Source: JBMOKU01 sp049324315
GTDB taxonomy: Bacteria; Bacillota; Clostridia; Peptostreptococcales; Thermotaleaceae
Reading direction: 5' to 3'
Length of the DNA: 64,000 bases
NCBI GenBank assembly: GCA_049324315.1
Contig: JBMOKU010000053.1
Span: forward strand, 1-64,000
Shown here: in pieces, positions 50,438 to 59,778 of the stretch
Numbering within the stretch: the first letter of the stretch is position 1
Layout: every line of letters starts with the position of its first letter
Translations under genes and position numbers: made by a program
Notes under the pieces: model-generated
The model's database searches: none
The model's input: only the letters and a program-made list of their open reading frames with translations
What the model was told of the DNA's origin: nothing

Positions 50438-51785
50438 ATTCCGTCCGAATCGCCTCTAGAGCGCTCAACTTCATGGCTCTTCTAGCAGGGGAATATCCGG
50501 ATATGATGCCTACCAGGGTTGCAAAACCCACCGCTGACAGTGCCAGTGTTAGAGGAATAACAGATATACCGGTAGAACTACCCATGCCACCCATAAAGCC
50601 GCTCCCGATTTTATTGAGAGCAAAGGAAACCAGATAACTGAAAAATAGTCCCAGAATACCGCCAAAAAACCCGATCAAGCCGGCCTCCAGAAGAAACAGT
50701 TTTTTGATATCGTCTAGCTCTGCGCCAAGGACCTTCATGACGCCGATCTCACGGGTCCGTTCATAAATACTCATAATCATGGTGTTGGTAATTCCGATGG
50801 CAGCTACAAAAAGGCTGACGGCACCGATCCCGCCCAAAATGGCTTGCAGCTTCCGGGATGTTTCTTTCATGGATTTCAGCATGTCGGTCAAACTGTACGT
50901 TTGAAAACCCATGGATTTGATCTGCTCCTGAACAGCTTCTACATACTGAATATCTTTTACTTTTACCTTGATCTGTTCATACTTATTGTTATCCTGATTA
51001 CCAAATCTTTGCATAGAGCGGTCTTCACGATTTGCCCGTTTATCCTCCTCTAAAAGCTTCTCTAAAAAAGCAATATTCATATAGGCATTATAGTCTTTGT
51101 CGCTGAAACTCTCTGCCAGTATACCTACGCCTTTTACATTGTACTGCTTTGGTGGCTTGTAATCGCTGTCTCTTTGGATTCGATTATTTTGTCGCTCTCC
51201 ATACTCCATATCTGAGGTCAGAATCAATTTGTTGCTAATCAAATCTACCTTTGGTCCGTTTGGATTCCAGGGCCCGAAATCATTTCTTACACGGGGATTA
51301 TAAAAATTCATACTTACGTTTTTTCCGAAAACGATAGCTTCTTTATCCGATGGAAGCAAAAGTCTTCCCGATTCGCTCTTAAAATCAAAGGCTTCCATGA
51401 TCATAGGATCAATTCCGACGACGGGAATATGCCCCACCAGCTTTCCTGCCCCCATCTTTAGGTAGGCGGTTTTCATAGCCATAACAGCTTCCACATTGGA
51501 TATTTTTTTAAATTTTTGAACCGCTTGATCGTCCAAGCTTACTTGCTTTCCCTTGTTTTGAGACATGCCTGGCTCATAGTACATATGACTATTGACTTCA
51601 ATGATATTCAAGCTTCCCATTTGAGACAGCTGTTCTTTAAAGCTTTGATCCATGGCGATACCTAAAGAAAGCATGACAATGATGGAACTGGTGCCGATCA
51701 CCACACCGAGAACGGTAAGAATGGTTCTTGTTTTTCTCCTCAGTAGATTATTGACACCCATTTGAAGTAAGTCCAGATTATTCAT
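50436..51785 (-). CDS. MacB/FtsX-type ABC transporter permease
   Basis: 449 residues. One N-terminal helix (about 20-42, after NNLLRRKTRTILTVLGVVIG), a large extracytoplasmic MacB-type periplasmic-core domain, then three C-terminal helices in the FtsX domain (FVAAIGITNTMIMSIYERTREIGVMKVLGA at 330-360). These mechanotransmission permeases export or act on extracellular substrates. Its start overlaps the end of the preceding CARDB gene by 8 nt. Last gene of the three-gene operon. Confidence 0.9.
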   Translation of the reverse strand: MNNLDLLQMGVNNLLRRKTRTILTVLGVVIGTSSIIVMLSLGIAMDQSFKEQLSQMGSLNIIEVNSHMYYEPGMSQNKGKQVSLDDQAVQKFKKISNVEAVMAMKTAYLKMGAGKLVGHIPVVGIDPMIMEAFDFKSESGRLLLPSDKEAIVFGKNVSMNFYNPRVRNDFGPWNPNGPKVDLISNKLILTSDMEYGERQNNRIQRDSDYKPPKQYNVKGVGILAESFSDKDYNAYMNIAFLEKLLEEDKRANREDRSMQRFGNQDNNKYEQIKVKVKDIQYVEAVQEQIKSMGFQTYSLTDMLKSMKETSRKLQAILGGIGAVSLFVAAIGITNTMIMSIYERTREIGVMKVLGAELDDIKKLFLLEAGLIGFFGGILGLFFSYLVSFALNKIGSGFMGGMGSSTGISVIPLTLALSAVGFATLVGIISGYSPARRAMKLSALEAIRTE

Positions 51786-53823
51786 CTGCCATCACTTCCT
51801 CTGCCTTCTTTTTCCGTTTTTTACGATAAAGTATGAAACCAAAGCCTCCTAGAATACCGATACCAACAAGGATCATTCCCCATTTTTTCGAGCCTGATTG
51901 TCCTTCGCGGCCTTGCTCCATTTCCATGGCGGGATCCATCATAGGCGGCTCCATTTGCTCCATAACCTCGACGGAAAACTCTTTTTCCACTGTATAATGC
52001 GTGCCTACCTCATCGTCATATTCAAACAGAATTTTTCCCTGTAATGTCCCGGCATGATCAGGAATGATGGATGCATCATAATAGTTATCCTTACCAGGTT
52101 CCAGGTTGCCAATAAATTGAGTGCTGTCCTTTGCCTCAAAATCACCCTCTGTTCGAATGACCAGATTACGGATTAAGGCTCTACCCACGTTGTAAAAATC
52201 TAGAGAAAGGGCTGTAGGACTTCCAACATAGTTTTCTGTTGAGGCCTCTACCTGCCCAGTAACCAGCTTGATTTCCTGAATGATAGGAATGCCGATTACT
52301 TCCTTGGAGGTATATTTATTGCCCAATCCGTCCTCGTACTCCATGTCTGCATAGACATTGTAGGTTTTAAAACTGGAATCTACCTTAGGCTTTAAGGTAA
52401 TGCTTCTCACAATGCTGCTGTTTGGTTGGATTTCTGCAATAAACATGGAATTACTGCTGTCTACGGGAGAAAATGTACCCTCGTCAGAACTAATACTGAT
52501 CTTGATATTTCTAACAGCATGACTTCTGTTGGTGTTCCAAAAAGACAATTCCAGAGGGAAGGCCTGACCGGCCATTACATACTCACCGCCATATTGATAA
52601 TGATCAACGATAAGCTTAGGTGAGCCGTTTTGCGCCTTTGTATTGTTGACCAATATCCCGGCATACTGACTGATATTTTGTGTGGTCTTGTTCTTTCCGC
52701 TGCCGGATTCATATTCCACATTGATTTTGACCGGATAGTTTTTTGTCTCACTTCCCTCTTTCGCAAAGAGTACAAAATCAAAGTGCTTGCTTTGCCCTGA
52801 AGCTAAAGCACCGACACTGATGACGGACATTGACTTTGGCAGAATGTCACTGCCACCGTCTGCACTGACCTTTACACACTTTACATCCGTATCTCCTGTG
52901 TTTTTTAGATCGAAGGAGATGGTAAAATCACTGTTGGTATCCACTGACTGATGGGGATATACAAGGTTTTCGAAGGCAAAATTGCTTTCAAGGCTGCCGG
53001 AGCCTTCTACGGGAATATATACTTTTGTTTCCTTTGTATAGCTCTGATTGTATTCATCTTTAAACGTGAAGAAAAGGTCCAGGGTATAGGTACCGCTTTC
53101 TAAGTCAGGATCTGCAAGTATCTTAAAAGGAACCATCTGGATTTTTTTAGGCTCCAGCAGCTTAATGCTCTGGGTGTCCACTGTATTTTCCAGTCTTAGT
53201 CCATCACTGCTGAAACCGCCTAGACGAACATCAACATCCTTGGCGGTCAGATCCCCTGTATTTTCGATAAAGAACTGAACTGTTTTCGCTTTCCCGCTGT
53301 ATAGTGTATTTCCTTCCATTTGAAGTTTATTTAATTGCAGCATGGGTAGTTTTTGATTGTTTTCGATTTTTATATAGATTGTATCCGAATCACTATAAGT
53401 ACTTCCACTCAGACTTGTGTACTCTAGTTTAAAAGTAATTGGATATGTTTTAGATTCGGCACTTGTACGTACCTTTAAATAAAATACAGCATCCTCTTTT
53501 TGATGTCTTCCGATAGAAGATATTTTTTTCTTCGTAGTCATCTGGTCGATTTCAAAAGGAAAGTTTTTCGTATCATCAATTACTGGAGAAACAATAACGT
53601 TTTGGGCGGGCGACGTACCGGTATTTTCTATGGGAATAACCAGCCTTATTTCTTCTCCCGTTGCTTTGAAAACAGGTATGCTCACGTTTCTTGCAATCAC
53701 AAGTTTAGGTGAACCGGAATAATATGCCTCCACGGCGTCATCGTCTGCAAAAGACAATTGTGTGGAAAAGTTACATGCCAATAAGGAGATGATTAATAGA
53801 ATATATATAACTTTATGCTTCAT
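51778..53823 (-). CDS. large extracytoplasmic CARDB/NEW3-repeat protein, membrane anchored
   Basis: 681 residues. A signal peptide at 1-26 (IYILLIISLLACNFSTQLSFA), about five Ig-like CARDB/NEW3-type beta repeats marked by ENTGTSPAQNV, ENTGDLTAKDV, KNTGDTDVKCV, WNTNRSHAVRNI and YNVGRALIRNL, and a C-terminal helix WGMILVGIGILGGFGFILY followed by basic residues. It lies between the ATPase and permease genes, overlapping both, and takes the place that MacA-type adaptors hold in other systems. Likely presents or shields the substrate outside the cell. Confidence 0.85.
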   Translation of the reverse strand: MKHKVIYILLIISLLACNFSTQLSFADDDAVEAYYSGSPKLVIARNVSIPVFKATGEEIRLVIPIENTGTSPAQNVIVSPVIDDTKNFPFEIDQMTTKKKISSIGRHQKEDAVFYLKVRTSAESKTYPITFKLEYTSLSGSTYSDSDTIYIKIENNQKLPMLQLNKLQMEGNTLYSGKAKTVQFFIENTGDLTAKDVDVRLGGFSSDGLRLENTVDTQSIKLLEPKKIQMVPFKILADPDLESGTYTLDLFFTFKDEYNQSYTKETKVYIPVEGSGSLESNFAFENLVYPHQSVDTNSDFTISFDLKNTGDTDVKCVKVSADGGSDILPKSMSVISVGALASGQSKHFDFVLFAKEGSETKNYPVKINVEYESGSGKNKTTQNISQYAGILVNNTKAQNGSPKLIVDHYQYGGEYVMAGQAFPLELSFWNTNRSHAVRNIKISISSDEGTFSPVDSSNSMFIAEIQPNSSIVRSITLKPKVDSSFKTYNVYADMEYEDGLGNKYTSKEVIGIPIIQEIKLVTGQVEASTENYVGSPTALSLDFYNVGRALIRNLVIRTEGDFEAKDSTQFIGNLEPGKDNYYDASIIPDHAGTLQGKILFEYDDEVGTHYTVEKEFSVEVMEQMEPPMMDPAMEMEQGREGQSGSKKWGMILVGIGILGGFGFILYRKKRKKKAEEVMADE

Positions 53824-54532
53824 GTGTTTTCCCCCTTGATTTCATTTGATTTATCTCAATTTTTTCGATATTTCCGTCTAATATGTAAATGATTCGATGG
53901 GCGTAGTCTGCAATGCTGCGATCGTGGGTTACGATAATCAGTGTCTGGTTGTTTTCTTCGGCTATATTCAGTATCAATTCCATGACCTCTTGTGTGGTTT
54001 TTGAATCCAGGTTCCCGGTAGGCTCATCTGCAAATACAATGGGAGCTTTGGTTACGAAAGCTCTGGCAATTCCCACTCTTTGCTGCTGACCGCCGCTCAT
54101 CTGTGTAGGCTTATGATTCGCATATTTTTTCAAACCCACGGCGGTCAGCATCTCTAACGCTATTTTTTCACGTTTGTTTTTCTCTATGCCCCGAAAGGTC
54201 AGGGGAAGGCAAACATTCTCTAAAGCTGTTAAGGAGGGCAGCAGATTATAGGATTGAAAGATGAAGCCCACATTTTTTTGCCGGAATCGGGCCAATTGCT
54301 CTTCACTCATCTTTTCTATCGGATGCCCCTGGATCTCAACTTTTCCCTTTGTGGGCTTTTCAAGACCGGCCATCATATTTAACAATGTTGATTTTCCGGA
54401 ACCGGAAGTACCGAGAAAACAACAGATTTCTCCCTGTGGAATCTGGAGGGAAATGTCATCTAAGGCAATTACTTTTTCATCTCCTACACGATATACTTTC
54501 CGGACATTCTGAATATCTACAGCGTAAACCAT
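53813..54532 (-). CDS. MacB/LolD-type ABC transporter ATPase
   Basis: 239 residues starting MVYAVDIQNVRKVYRVG. Walker A GTSGSGKST near 43, signature MSGGQQQRVGIARA near 143, Walker B IVFADEPTGNLDS near 163, and the H-loop VTHDRS. The start at 54532 follows AAAGGGGG; a frame 8 codons longer has no site. First gene of the operon; overlaps the CARDB gene by 11 nt. Confidence 0.93.
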   Translation of the reverse strand: MVYAVDIQNVRKVYRVGDEKVIALDDISLQIPQGEICCFLGTSGSGKSTLLNMMAGLEKPTKGKVEIQGHPIEKMSEEQLARFRQKNVGFIFQSYNLLPSLTALENVCLPLTFRGIEKNKREKIALEMLTAVGLKKYANHKPTQMSGGQQQRVGIARAFVTKAPIVFADEPTGNLDSKTTQEVMELILNIAEENNQTLIIVTHDRSIADYAHRIIYILDGNIEKIEINQMKSRGKTHEA

Positions 54533-55205
54533 AAGAATTCCCCCTTTGTGATACAATGCACTTTACGACGGGATTTGAGAACTGTACCTGCTGCCATGCC
54601 TAGGCGGAACGCCACAGGGGGCGTTCCCTACTGGCGGGAAAGAGAGCCTGTCCCCATACCTTACTTTAAAAGTAACTCTAAAAGTATTTTATTTCAAGAT
54701 ATCATCGTAACAAACCTATTGTACAATAAGGCTTATGGTAACAAGTTACAGAATAATTACAAATCTTTTGGCTGCTGGCTACTAGCTGCTAGCTTCTGGC
54801 AAAAGCTAAGGCTTAAAAGTAGCGGAGCCATGGGGACGGTTCGAGCGTTTCCGGAGCGTAGCGGAGGACCGAAGGGAAAACGATGGAACCGTCCCCGTGG
54901 CATAGCGGATGCAACGCACTTAGTATGACTAATACAGCTGCTGGCAAAGACTAGGGGCGTAGCCTGAGAAAATTGAATGGAAATTCTATGAAACAGATTA
55001 GTAAAATTTTCTTAATCAAATTGTAACGTCTAAAGAAAGGACAGATTCTATAATATAAGATGAGAGAAAAAAATTCATACGAGTGGAACTTTTTTTCATG
55101 ATCTACGTCTTACATTATAGAAGCTGATTTTAAAGGAATCTCGGGAATAGGAGGGCAAATTGGATATAACGATATAGAAAATTGTGTAAATGAGGAGGAA
55201 TCAAA
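54533..55205. repeat. repeat-rich intergenic region (three families)
   Basis: A reversed GTAGGG-type palindrome (CGGAACGCC...GGCGTTCCCTAC, 54604-54631), a CTACTAGCTGCTAGC repeat (54769-54810, matching 30779-30816) and an intact 113-bp repeat (54818-54930, matching 33335-33447). The last 270 bp are AT-rich, with TATAAT near 55051 that may serve the SLH gene. No gene seen. Confidence 0.75.
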
Positions 55206-57566
55206 ATGTCAAAATTAAGAGGAATTGCATGCATCATGGTTCTTGCACTTTTGGTAAGTACCGGAGCGGCATTTGCAGACGTTCGAATGGCACCGGTGGA
55301 ATCCAAAATAGCTCCGGATATGACAGTTTCCGAAAGCCAAATGGATATTACCCGAGATAAGGCTTTAGAAATTGCAAAGAAGGCCATGAAGGATTTCTAT
55401 GGATTGTCTGTGGATGATTCAAAGTATCTGTTTACCATCGAGTCAAGAAAGGACTGGTCAGATCCAAGTCTCTATGTATGGGCCATGAACTGGAACTATA
55501 ACAATGAAACAGAATACTTTTATGCCAATGTGGTTCTGGATGGCAAAACGGGAGATATCCTTGAACTTGGTAAAAGCGCTGGAAAATACACGGACCAAAC
55601 GTCTAAAGTAACGGTGCTGACAAAGGATGAGGCACAAAAGAAGGCTGAAGAATTCATTCAAAAAATTGTTCCAAAGGAAATATTTAATCAAACAAAGCTT
55701 GTTAATTCCAATGATGGTGGTGCCATGTATGGTGGACCGGGACCCATCTATTACAATTTTAATTATGTCCGTTTAATTGATGGCATCAGGTATGATATGA
55801 ATTACATAAATATTGGCGTTGAGGGATCAACGGGTGAAATCAATAATTTTAACTATCGATGGAATAAAACCCTACCTCAATTACCATCCAAGGAAGGTAT
55901 TGTGGGAGAAGAAAAGGCTTCACAGCTTCTAAAAGATGCTACAAAACTTGATCTCAGCTATCTTCCTATCCGTGATGAGTTTCATTATACACCGACACCG
56001 AAAAAGGTGAAGCTGATCTATCGTCCTCTTTATGACTTTGCCAATATGCTGGATGCAAAGACAGGGAAATTGATCGGATGGAACGGTAAAGAACAGGATG
56101 CAGCAATGAAAACGGCCAGCTTGACGGAAAAACAGATCAATGACATCTTGAAGGAAGCAAAGCCTGTTGTGAAAAAGGATAAAGAAATATCCAAGGAAAG
56201 AGCCCAGGAGGTAGCTTTAGCTGTCATTAAAGACCAGATCGGAGAAGCTGTAAAAATTAACAGTGTGAATTATGCAGAAGGCGATGGCTATTGGGAGACT
56301 GCCGGAAGAAAGGCATGGAGCATTGAATTCTCTGTAGAAAGTAAAAATACAGAAAGTTCAGCTGCTTCAGAAAAAGGAACCATACTTCCTATGACCATGA
56401 ATGGCAGAGTGATGATTGACGCCCTGACAGAAGAGTTGATTGCCTTTAACAATTGGGACTATTATCCGATGCCTTATGGTCAGGATTTTAAGCCTGCCAT
56501 GACATGGGAAGAAGCCTATGGCAAAGCTATTGAGATGGTGAAAAAATATCATCCGGGAAAAATCAAGGATATCAGAACAGAACAAGCATATTTCCAATAT
56601 ACTGAAGTTATTAACAACAAAGAGATTCCACCAATGGAGTATTATTTTAATTTCACAAGACTGGTGGACGGTGTTCTGTACGAAGAGAATAATATAAGCA
56701 TTGGCTTTAACAACCGCACCGGCAAGTTGACAAACTATACATGCAGATGGGATGATACCATGAAATTCCCAGGTAAATCCGGTGTCATGTCTCAAAGTGC
56801 TGCAAAGGACAGTTTGTGGAAATATAATGAAATGGAATTGGTTTACCAGCAGTTCAATATGACCAACGACTATCAAAACCCAAAATTCGAATATAAGCTT
56901 ATTTATCGCATGGTTGGGAAAAATCCAAACTATGGACCTTATGTGATGCTTGATGCGCAGACTGGGAAAGCCGTAGATTATAACGGAAATCCACTGCCGG
57001 ATTTACTCGACAATGATTTTGATAACCTGGTCAAGGGGCATGCCATTGAAAAGGAAGCAAAGATACTGGCGCAGCAGGGTATCATTGACAGAAATACCTT
57101 TAAGCCAGATGCCTCTGTAACGAAACTTGAAGCCATTAAGATGCTTGTAAAAGCAAGGGGGATGGATTATTATTATCCGATGAAGGAGGCAGCAGAGAAA
57201 CTGATGTTTTCGGATATCAGTGAAGATAGTACGGATTATCGAACCATACAGCAGGCTATGCGATACGGTCTCATCGATAATACCAATGGGAAGTTTGATC
57301 CTGATGCAGAATTGTCCAGAGAAGAGCTGGCTGTTATGCTTGTGAAGCTGTTAAGATATGAGAAGCTTGCCAAAGCCACAGACATATTTACGATAACCTA
57401 TAAGGATCAAGGTGATATTGCTCCGGATAAGATCGGGTATGTGGCAATATGCAAAGGACTTGATTTAGTTGAAAAAAGCGATACCTTCAGACCGAAGGAT
57501 AAAGGAACCATGGCGGAACTGGCCCATATGATCTACAAAGCAATGGGATACATCCAAAGACCATAA
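55206..57566 (+). CDS. SLH-domain surface protein with YcdB/YcdC (PepSY-like) repeats
   Basis: 786 residues. Signal peptide 1-24 (GIACIMVLALLVSTGAAFA). Two repeats of the YcdB/YcdC type, each with a PepSY-like beginning (DITRDKALEIAKKAMKDFYG and SKERAQEVALAVIKDQIG) and the RLIDGIRYDMNYINIGV / RLVDGVLYEENNISIGF core. The C-terminal 170 residues have S-layer homology repeats (PDASVTKLEAIKMLVKARG, DPDAELSREELAVMLVKLL, RPKDKGTMAELAHMIYKAMG). It is held on the cell wall polymer outside the cell; function unknown. GAGGAGGA precedes the ATG. Confidence 0.88.
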   Translation: MSKLRGIACIMVLALLVSTGAAFADVRMAPVESKIAPDMTVSESQMDITRDKALEIAKKAMKDFYGLSVDDSKYLFTIESRKDWSDPSLYVWAMNWNYNNETEYFYANVVLDGKTGDILELGKSAGKYTDQTSKVTVLTKDEAQKKAEEFIQKIVPKEIFNQTKLVNSNDGGAMYGGPGPIYYNFNYVRLIDGIRYDMNYINIGVEGSTGEINNFNYRWNKTLPQLPSKEGIVGEEKASQLLKDATKLDLSYLPIRDEFHYTPTPKKVKLIYRPLYDFANMLDAKTGKLIGWNGKEQDAAMKTASLTEKQINDILKEAKPVVKKDKEISKERAQEVALAVIKDQIGEAVKINSVNYAEGDGYWETAGRKAWSIEFSVESKNTESSAASEKGTILPMTMNGRVMIDALTEELIAFNNWDYYPMPYGQDFKPAMTWEEAYGKAIEMVKKYHPGKIKDIRTEQAYFQYTEVINNKEIPPMEYYFNFTRLVDGVLYEENNISIGFNNRTGKLTNYTCRWDDTMKFPGKSGVMSQSAAKDSLWKYNEMELVYQQFNMTNDYQNPKFEYKLIYRMVGKNPNYGPYVMLDAQTGKAVDYNGNPLPDLLDNDFDNLVKGHAIEKEAKILAQQGIIDRNTFKPDASVTKLEAIKMLVKARGMDYYYPMKEAAEKLMFSDISEDSTDYRTIQQAMRYGLIDNTNGKFDPDAELSREELAVMLVKLLRYEKLAKATDIFTITYKDQGDIAPDKIGYVAICKGLDLVEKSDTFRPKDKGTMAELAHMIYKAMGYIQRP

Positions 57567-57573
57567 ACCAAAG

Positions 57574-57611
57574 AAAAAGAAGTAGGAAATCTAATTTTCT
57601 ACTTCTTTTTC
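57574..57611 (+). terminator. terminator of the SLH protein gene
   Basis: AAAAAGAAGTAG pairs with CTACTTCTTTTT with further pairing AAAT/ATTT inside. Confidence 0.9.
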
Positions 57612-57708
57612 TATATATTTCTGCATAGATATATATAGACGAGTCGGCTTGACTACGATAAATATGAATATAGTATGACAAGAAGGAAATTATGGAGGAG
57701 GGAAATAA

Positions 57709-59283
57709 ATGGCAGTAGAATTAATTCGGGACTTACTGAAGATTGACCAGGTAATTGGGGAAGAAGAAACACAAGCTATTGTTGAAGGAGATATTGTTGT
57801 CCCTGATGTAAAACCGGATATTTCGCGGATACTGTCTGTGGATGGCATTGTAAATATTACGGGAAAAGAAGCAGTACAGGATAAAATCATTGTAGATGGG
57901 GTCGTTCATTTTAAAATACTCTATGCAGCAGAAGATGAAGAACAACCGGTTTATAGCATGAATGCCAGTGCAGGCTTTAGCCAGAATATTGATATTGAGA
58001 ATACAACACCGAGCATGGACTGCATCGTTTCAGGAAAGATCGAACATATTGATTATAATGTTGTCAATGAGAGAAAAGTTTCGGTTAAAACGGTCCTCAA
58101 TCTATCAGGAAAGACCTGGGCAGTATCTAAAATGGACGTTTTGCGAGAAATCAGAGGGTTAGATGATGTTCAGCTATTGAGGGATTACATACGATATAAC
58201 GATTTAATCGGCAGCAGCAGCGGTGATACCATCGTGAGAGAAAGCTTTGAACTGGAAGAAAGCTTGCCGGAGATCAAGGAAGTGTTGCGTTCTGATGCAT
58301 ATGCCATTGAAAAAGAAACAAAGGTAACGGATGGCAAGGTAATCGTTAGCGGCATGGTAAAAGCAAATACCCTGTATGTAGCGGATGATGCCCGGGGAAC
58401 AATCATCCTTACAAAGCATGAGATGCCCTTTACCCACTTTGTAGAGGTGCCCGGTGCTGTCAAAGACATGGACAGCAAGGTGAATTTGAAAGTTGATGAA
58501 GTATATACCGATATAAAGCAGAACATTGATGGAGACCGGAAAATTTTAGAACTGGAAGCCGTAGTCAATGTCAATGCAGTGGTCAATGAAACAGAACATA
58601 AAGAAATCGTCGTAGATGCATATTCTCCCAGTAAGAAACTGAAGGTAGATAAAAAAACCATCGCATTCAATCAAAGTGTGGGCAGTAACAGCTCTAATGT
58701 TATGGTAAAAGAGACCCTTGAAATCCCTAAAAATCAACCGGAAGCTTTTAAAGTATTTCATATCAGTACAAAACCTATTATCACAGATTATCGTCTGGTA
58801 GAGGATAAAAATATCATCGAAGGTGTTATTGAAGCCAATGCCATTTATCTATCTCAAGACAAAGAGCAGCATGTCCACAGCTTCCGTCAAGAGGTTCCTT
58901 TCAGACATTTTATCGATATCCCCGGGGCTGACGAGGCCATGAATGCAGATATCGACTTATATGTTAATGATGTAGACTACAGCTTGATCAATCCACAGCA
59001 GATCGAAGTTAAATTCCAACTGGGGACAGCATGTACGGTTACGAAAAAGACACAAATGCAGGTGCTGATTGGCGCTGAAGAATCCGGAGAAATCGTGGAT
59101 GTTTCCAAGCAGCCAAGTATTACCATCTATTTCGTTCAGCCGGGAGATACCCTGTGGAAGATTGCAAAGCGCTATAACACTACCGTAAGTGATTTGATAG
59201 AAACCAATGATATTCAGAATCCAAATATGATCACTTCTGGAGATCGAATTATTGTCCAGAAGACATACGAATACAAGTTTTAA
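57709..59283 (+). CDS. sipL: SipL-like SPOCS/LysM spore coat morphogenesis protein
   Basis: 524 residues with DUF3794/SPOCS domains in series (recurrent VPDVKPDISRIL near 28, MPFTHFVEVPGA near 243, VPFRHFIDIPGA near 397) and a C-terminal LysM (YFVQPGDTLWKIAKRYNTT near 476-494). This is the layout of SipL of Clostridioides difficile, which binds SpoIVA and attaches the coat to the forespore membrane. GGAGGAGGG precedes the ATG. Monocistronic with a terminator. Confidence 0.9.
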   Translation: MAVELIRDLLKIDQVIGEEETQAIVEGDIVVPDVKPDISRILSVDGIVNITGKEAVQDKIIVDGVVHFKILYAAEDEEQPVYSMNASAGFSQNIDIENTTPSMDCIVSGKIEHIDYNVVNERKVSVKTVLNLSGKTWAVSKMDVLREIRGLDDVQLLRDYIRYNDLIGSSSGDTIVRESFELEESLPEIKEVLRSDAYAIEKETKVTDGKVIVSGMVKANTLYVADDARGTIILTKHEMPFTHFVEVPGAVKDMDSKVNLKVDEVYTDIKQNIDGDRKILELEAVVNVNAVVNETEHKEIVVDAYSPSKKLKVDKKTIAFNQSVGSNSSNVMVKETLEIPKNQPEAFKVFHISTKPIITDYRLVEDKNIIEGVIEANAIYLSQDKEQHVHSFRQEVPFRHFIDIPGADEAMNADIDLYVNDVDYSLINPQQIEVKFQLGTACTVTKKTQMQVLIGAEESGEIVDVSKQPSITIYFVQPGDTLWKIAKRYNTTVSDLIETNDIQNPNMITSGDRIIVQKTYEYKF

Positions 59284-59287
59284 TTTA

Positions 59288-59319
59288 AGCCCGTAGGATA
59301 TCCTGCGGGTTGTCTTTCT
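59288..59319 (+). terminator. terminator of sipL
   Basis: AGCCCGTAGGA pairs with TCCTGCGGGTT (one mismatch), then GTCTTTCTG. Confidence 0.75.
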
Positions 59320-59362
59320 GTTGTGATGACGTTATTGTTGAATGATGCGACATTGCAAACTC

Positions 59363-59433
59363 GGGACGGCATGGAAACCGTCCCCTACAGTGGTAGGTGT
59401 GGCCACGTAGGGGCAGGTTTCCACGCCTGCCCG
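59363..59433. repeat. head-to-head pair of GTAGGG-family palindromes
   Basis: A reversed copy (GGGACGGCATGGAAACCGTC to CCCTAC, 59363-59388) and a forward copy (GTAGGGGCAGGTTTCCACGC to CTGCCCG, 59407-59433), 18 bp apart and pointing towards each other. The remainder of the gap up to the riboswitch shows no gene. Confidence 0.7.
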
Positions 59434-59598
59434 TTGAATGTTATACACACCACCACGTTACGACGCATCTTTTTCAAGATACGCCCCCTATGTCCTTTGT
59501 CAAAGACATAAGGTGTAATGTATAATATGCAAAGGTATAAAATTGCATAAAATGGGAAAAACTATTAAATTTTGCTGGTAATCCAAATAAAATTGTAA

Positions 59599-59604
59599 TA
59601 TAAT
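59599..59604 (+). promoter_or_regulatory. -10 box before the c-di-GMP-I riboswitch
   Basis: TATAAT eight bases before the first riboswitch bases; the -35 is weak (TTGCTG with long spacing). Confidence 0.45.
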
Positions 59605-59611
59605 GGAACTA

Positions 59612-59712
59612 AAGAAGGACAAGCCTTCCGATAATGGCAAACCCAACGAAAGTTGGGGACGCAAAACCACAGGTCTAAGGTGAGTGATCACTATGACGGC
59701 TGGGTCGCCGAA
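59612..59712 (+). ncRNA. cyclic di-GMP-I (GEMM) riboswitch
   Basis: The conserved core is clear: ATGGCAAACC, a GAAA-capped stem CCAAC-GAAA-GTTGG, GGACGCAAAACCAC, AGGTCTAAGG, then a second stem ending TGACGGCTGGGTCGCCGA. These match the GEMM-I consensus in order and spacing. It lies in the leader of the transglutaminase-like gene. In the following DNA, CCGAA (59708-59712) can pair with TTCGG (near 59746), which may form part of the expression platform. Confidence 0.9.
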
Positions 59713-59778
59713 GAAAGAATGTCCAGTTTCTCTTTTTGTAGGCTTTTCGGAAATTGTCTGCAAAAGGGGGATTTTTTT

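Noticed and set aside
10191..59433. GTAGGG palindromes as CRISPR repeats
   Set aside because: Copies are scattered kilobases apart without regular spacers and no cas genes are present; they are dispersed palindromes.
59323..59511. 62-codon frame after sipL
   Set aside because: It lies across two GTAGGG palindromes and has a repeat-derived composition; no family resemblance.
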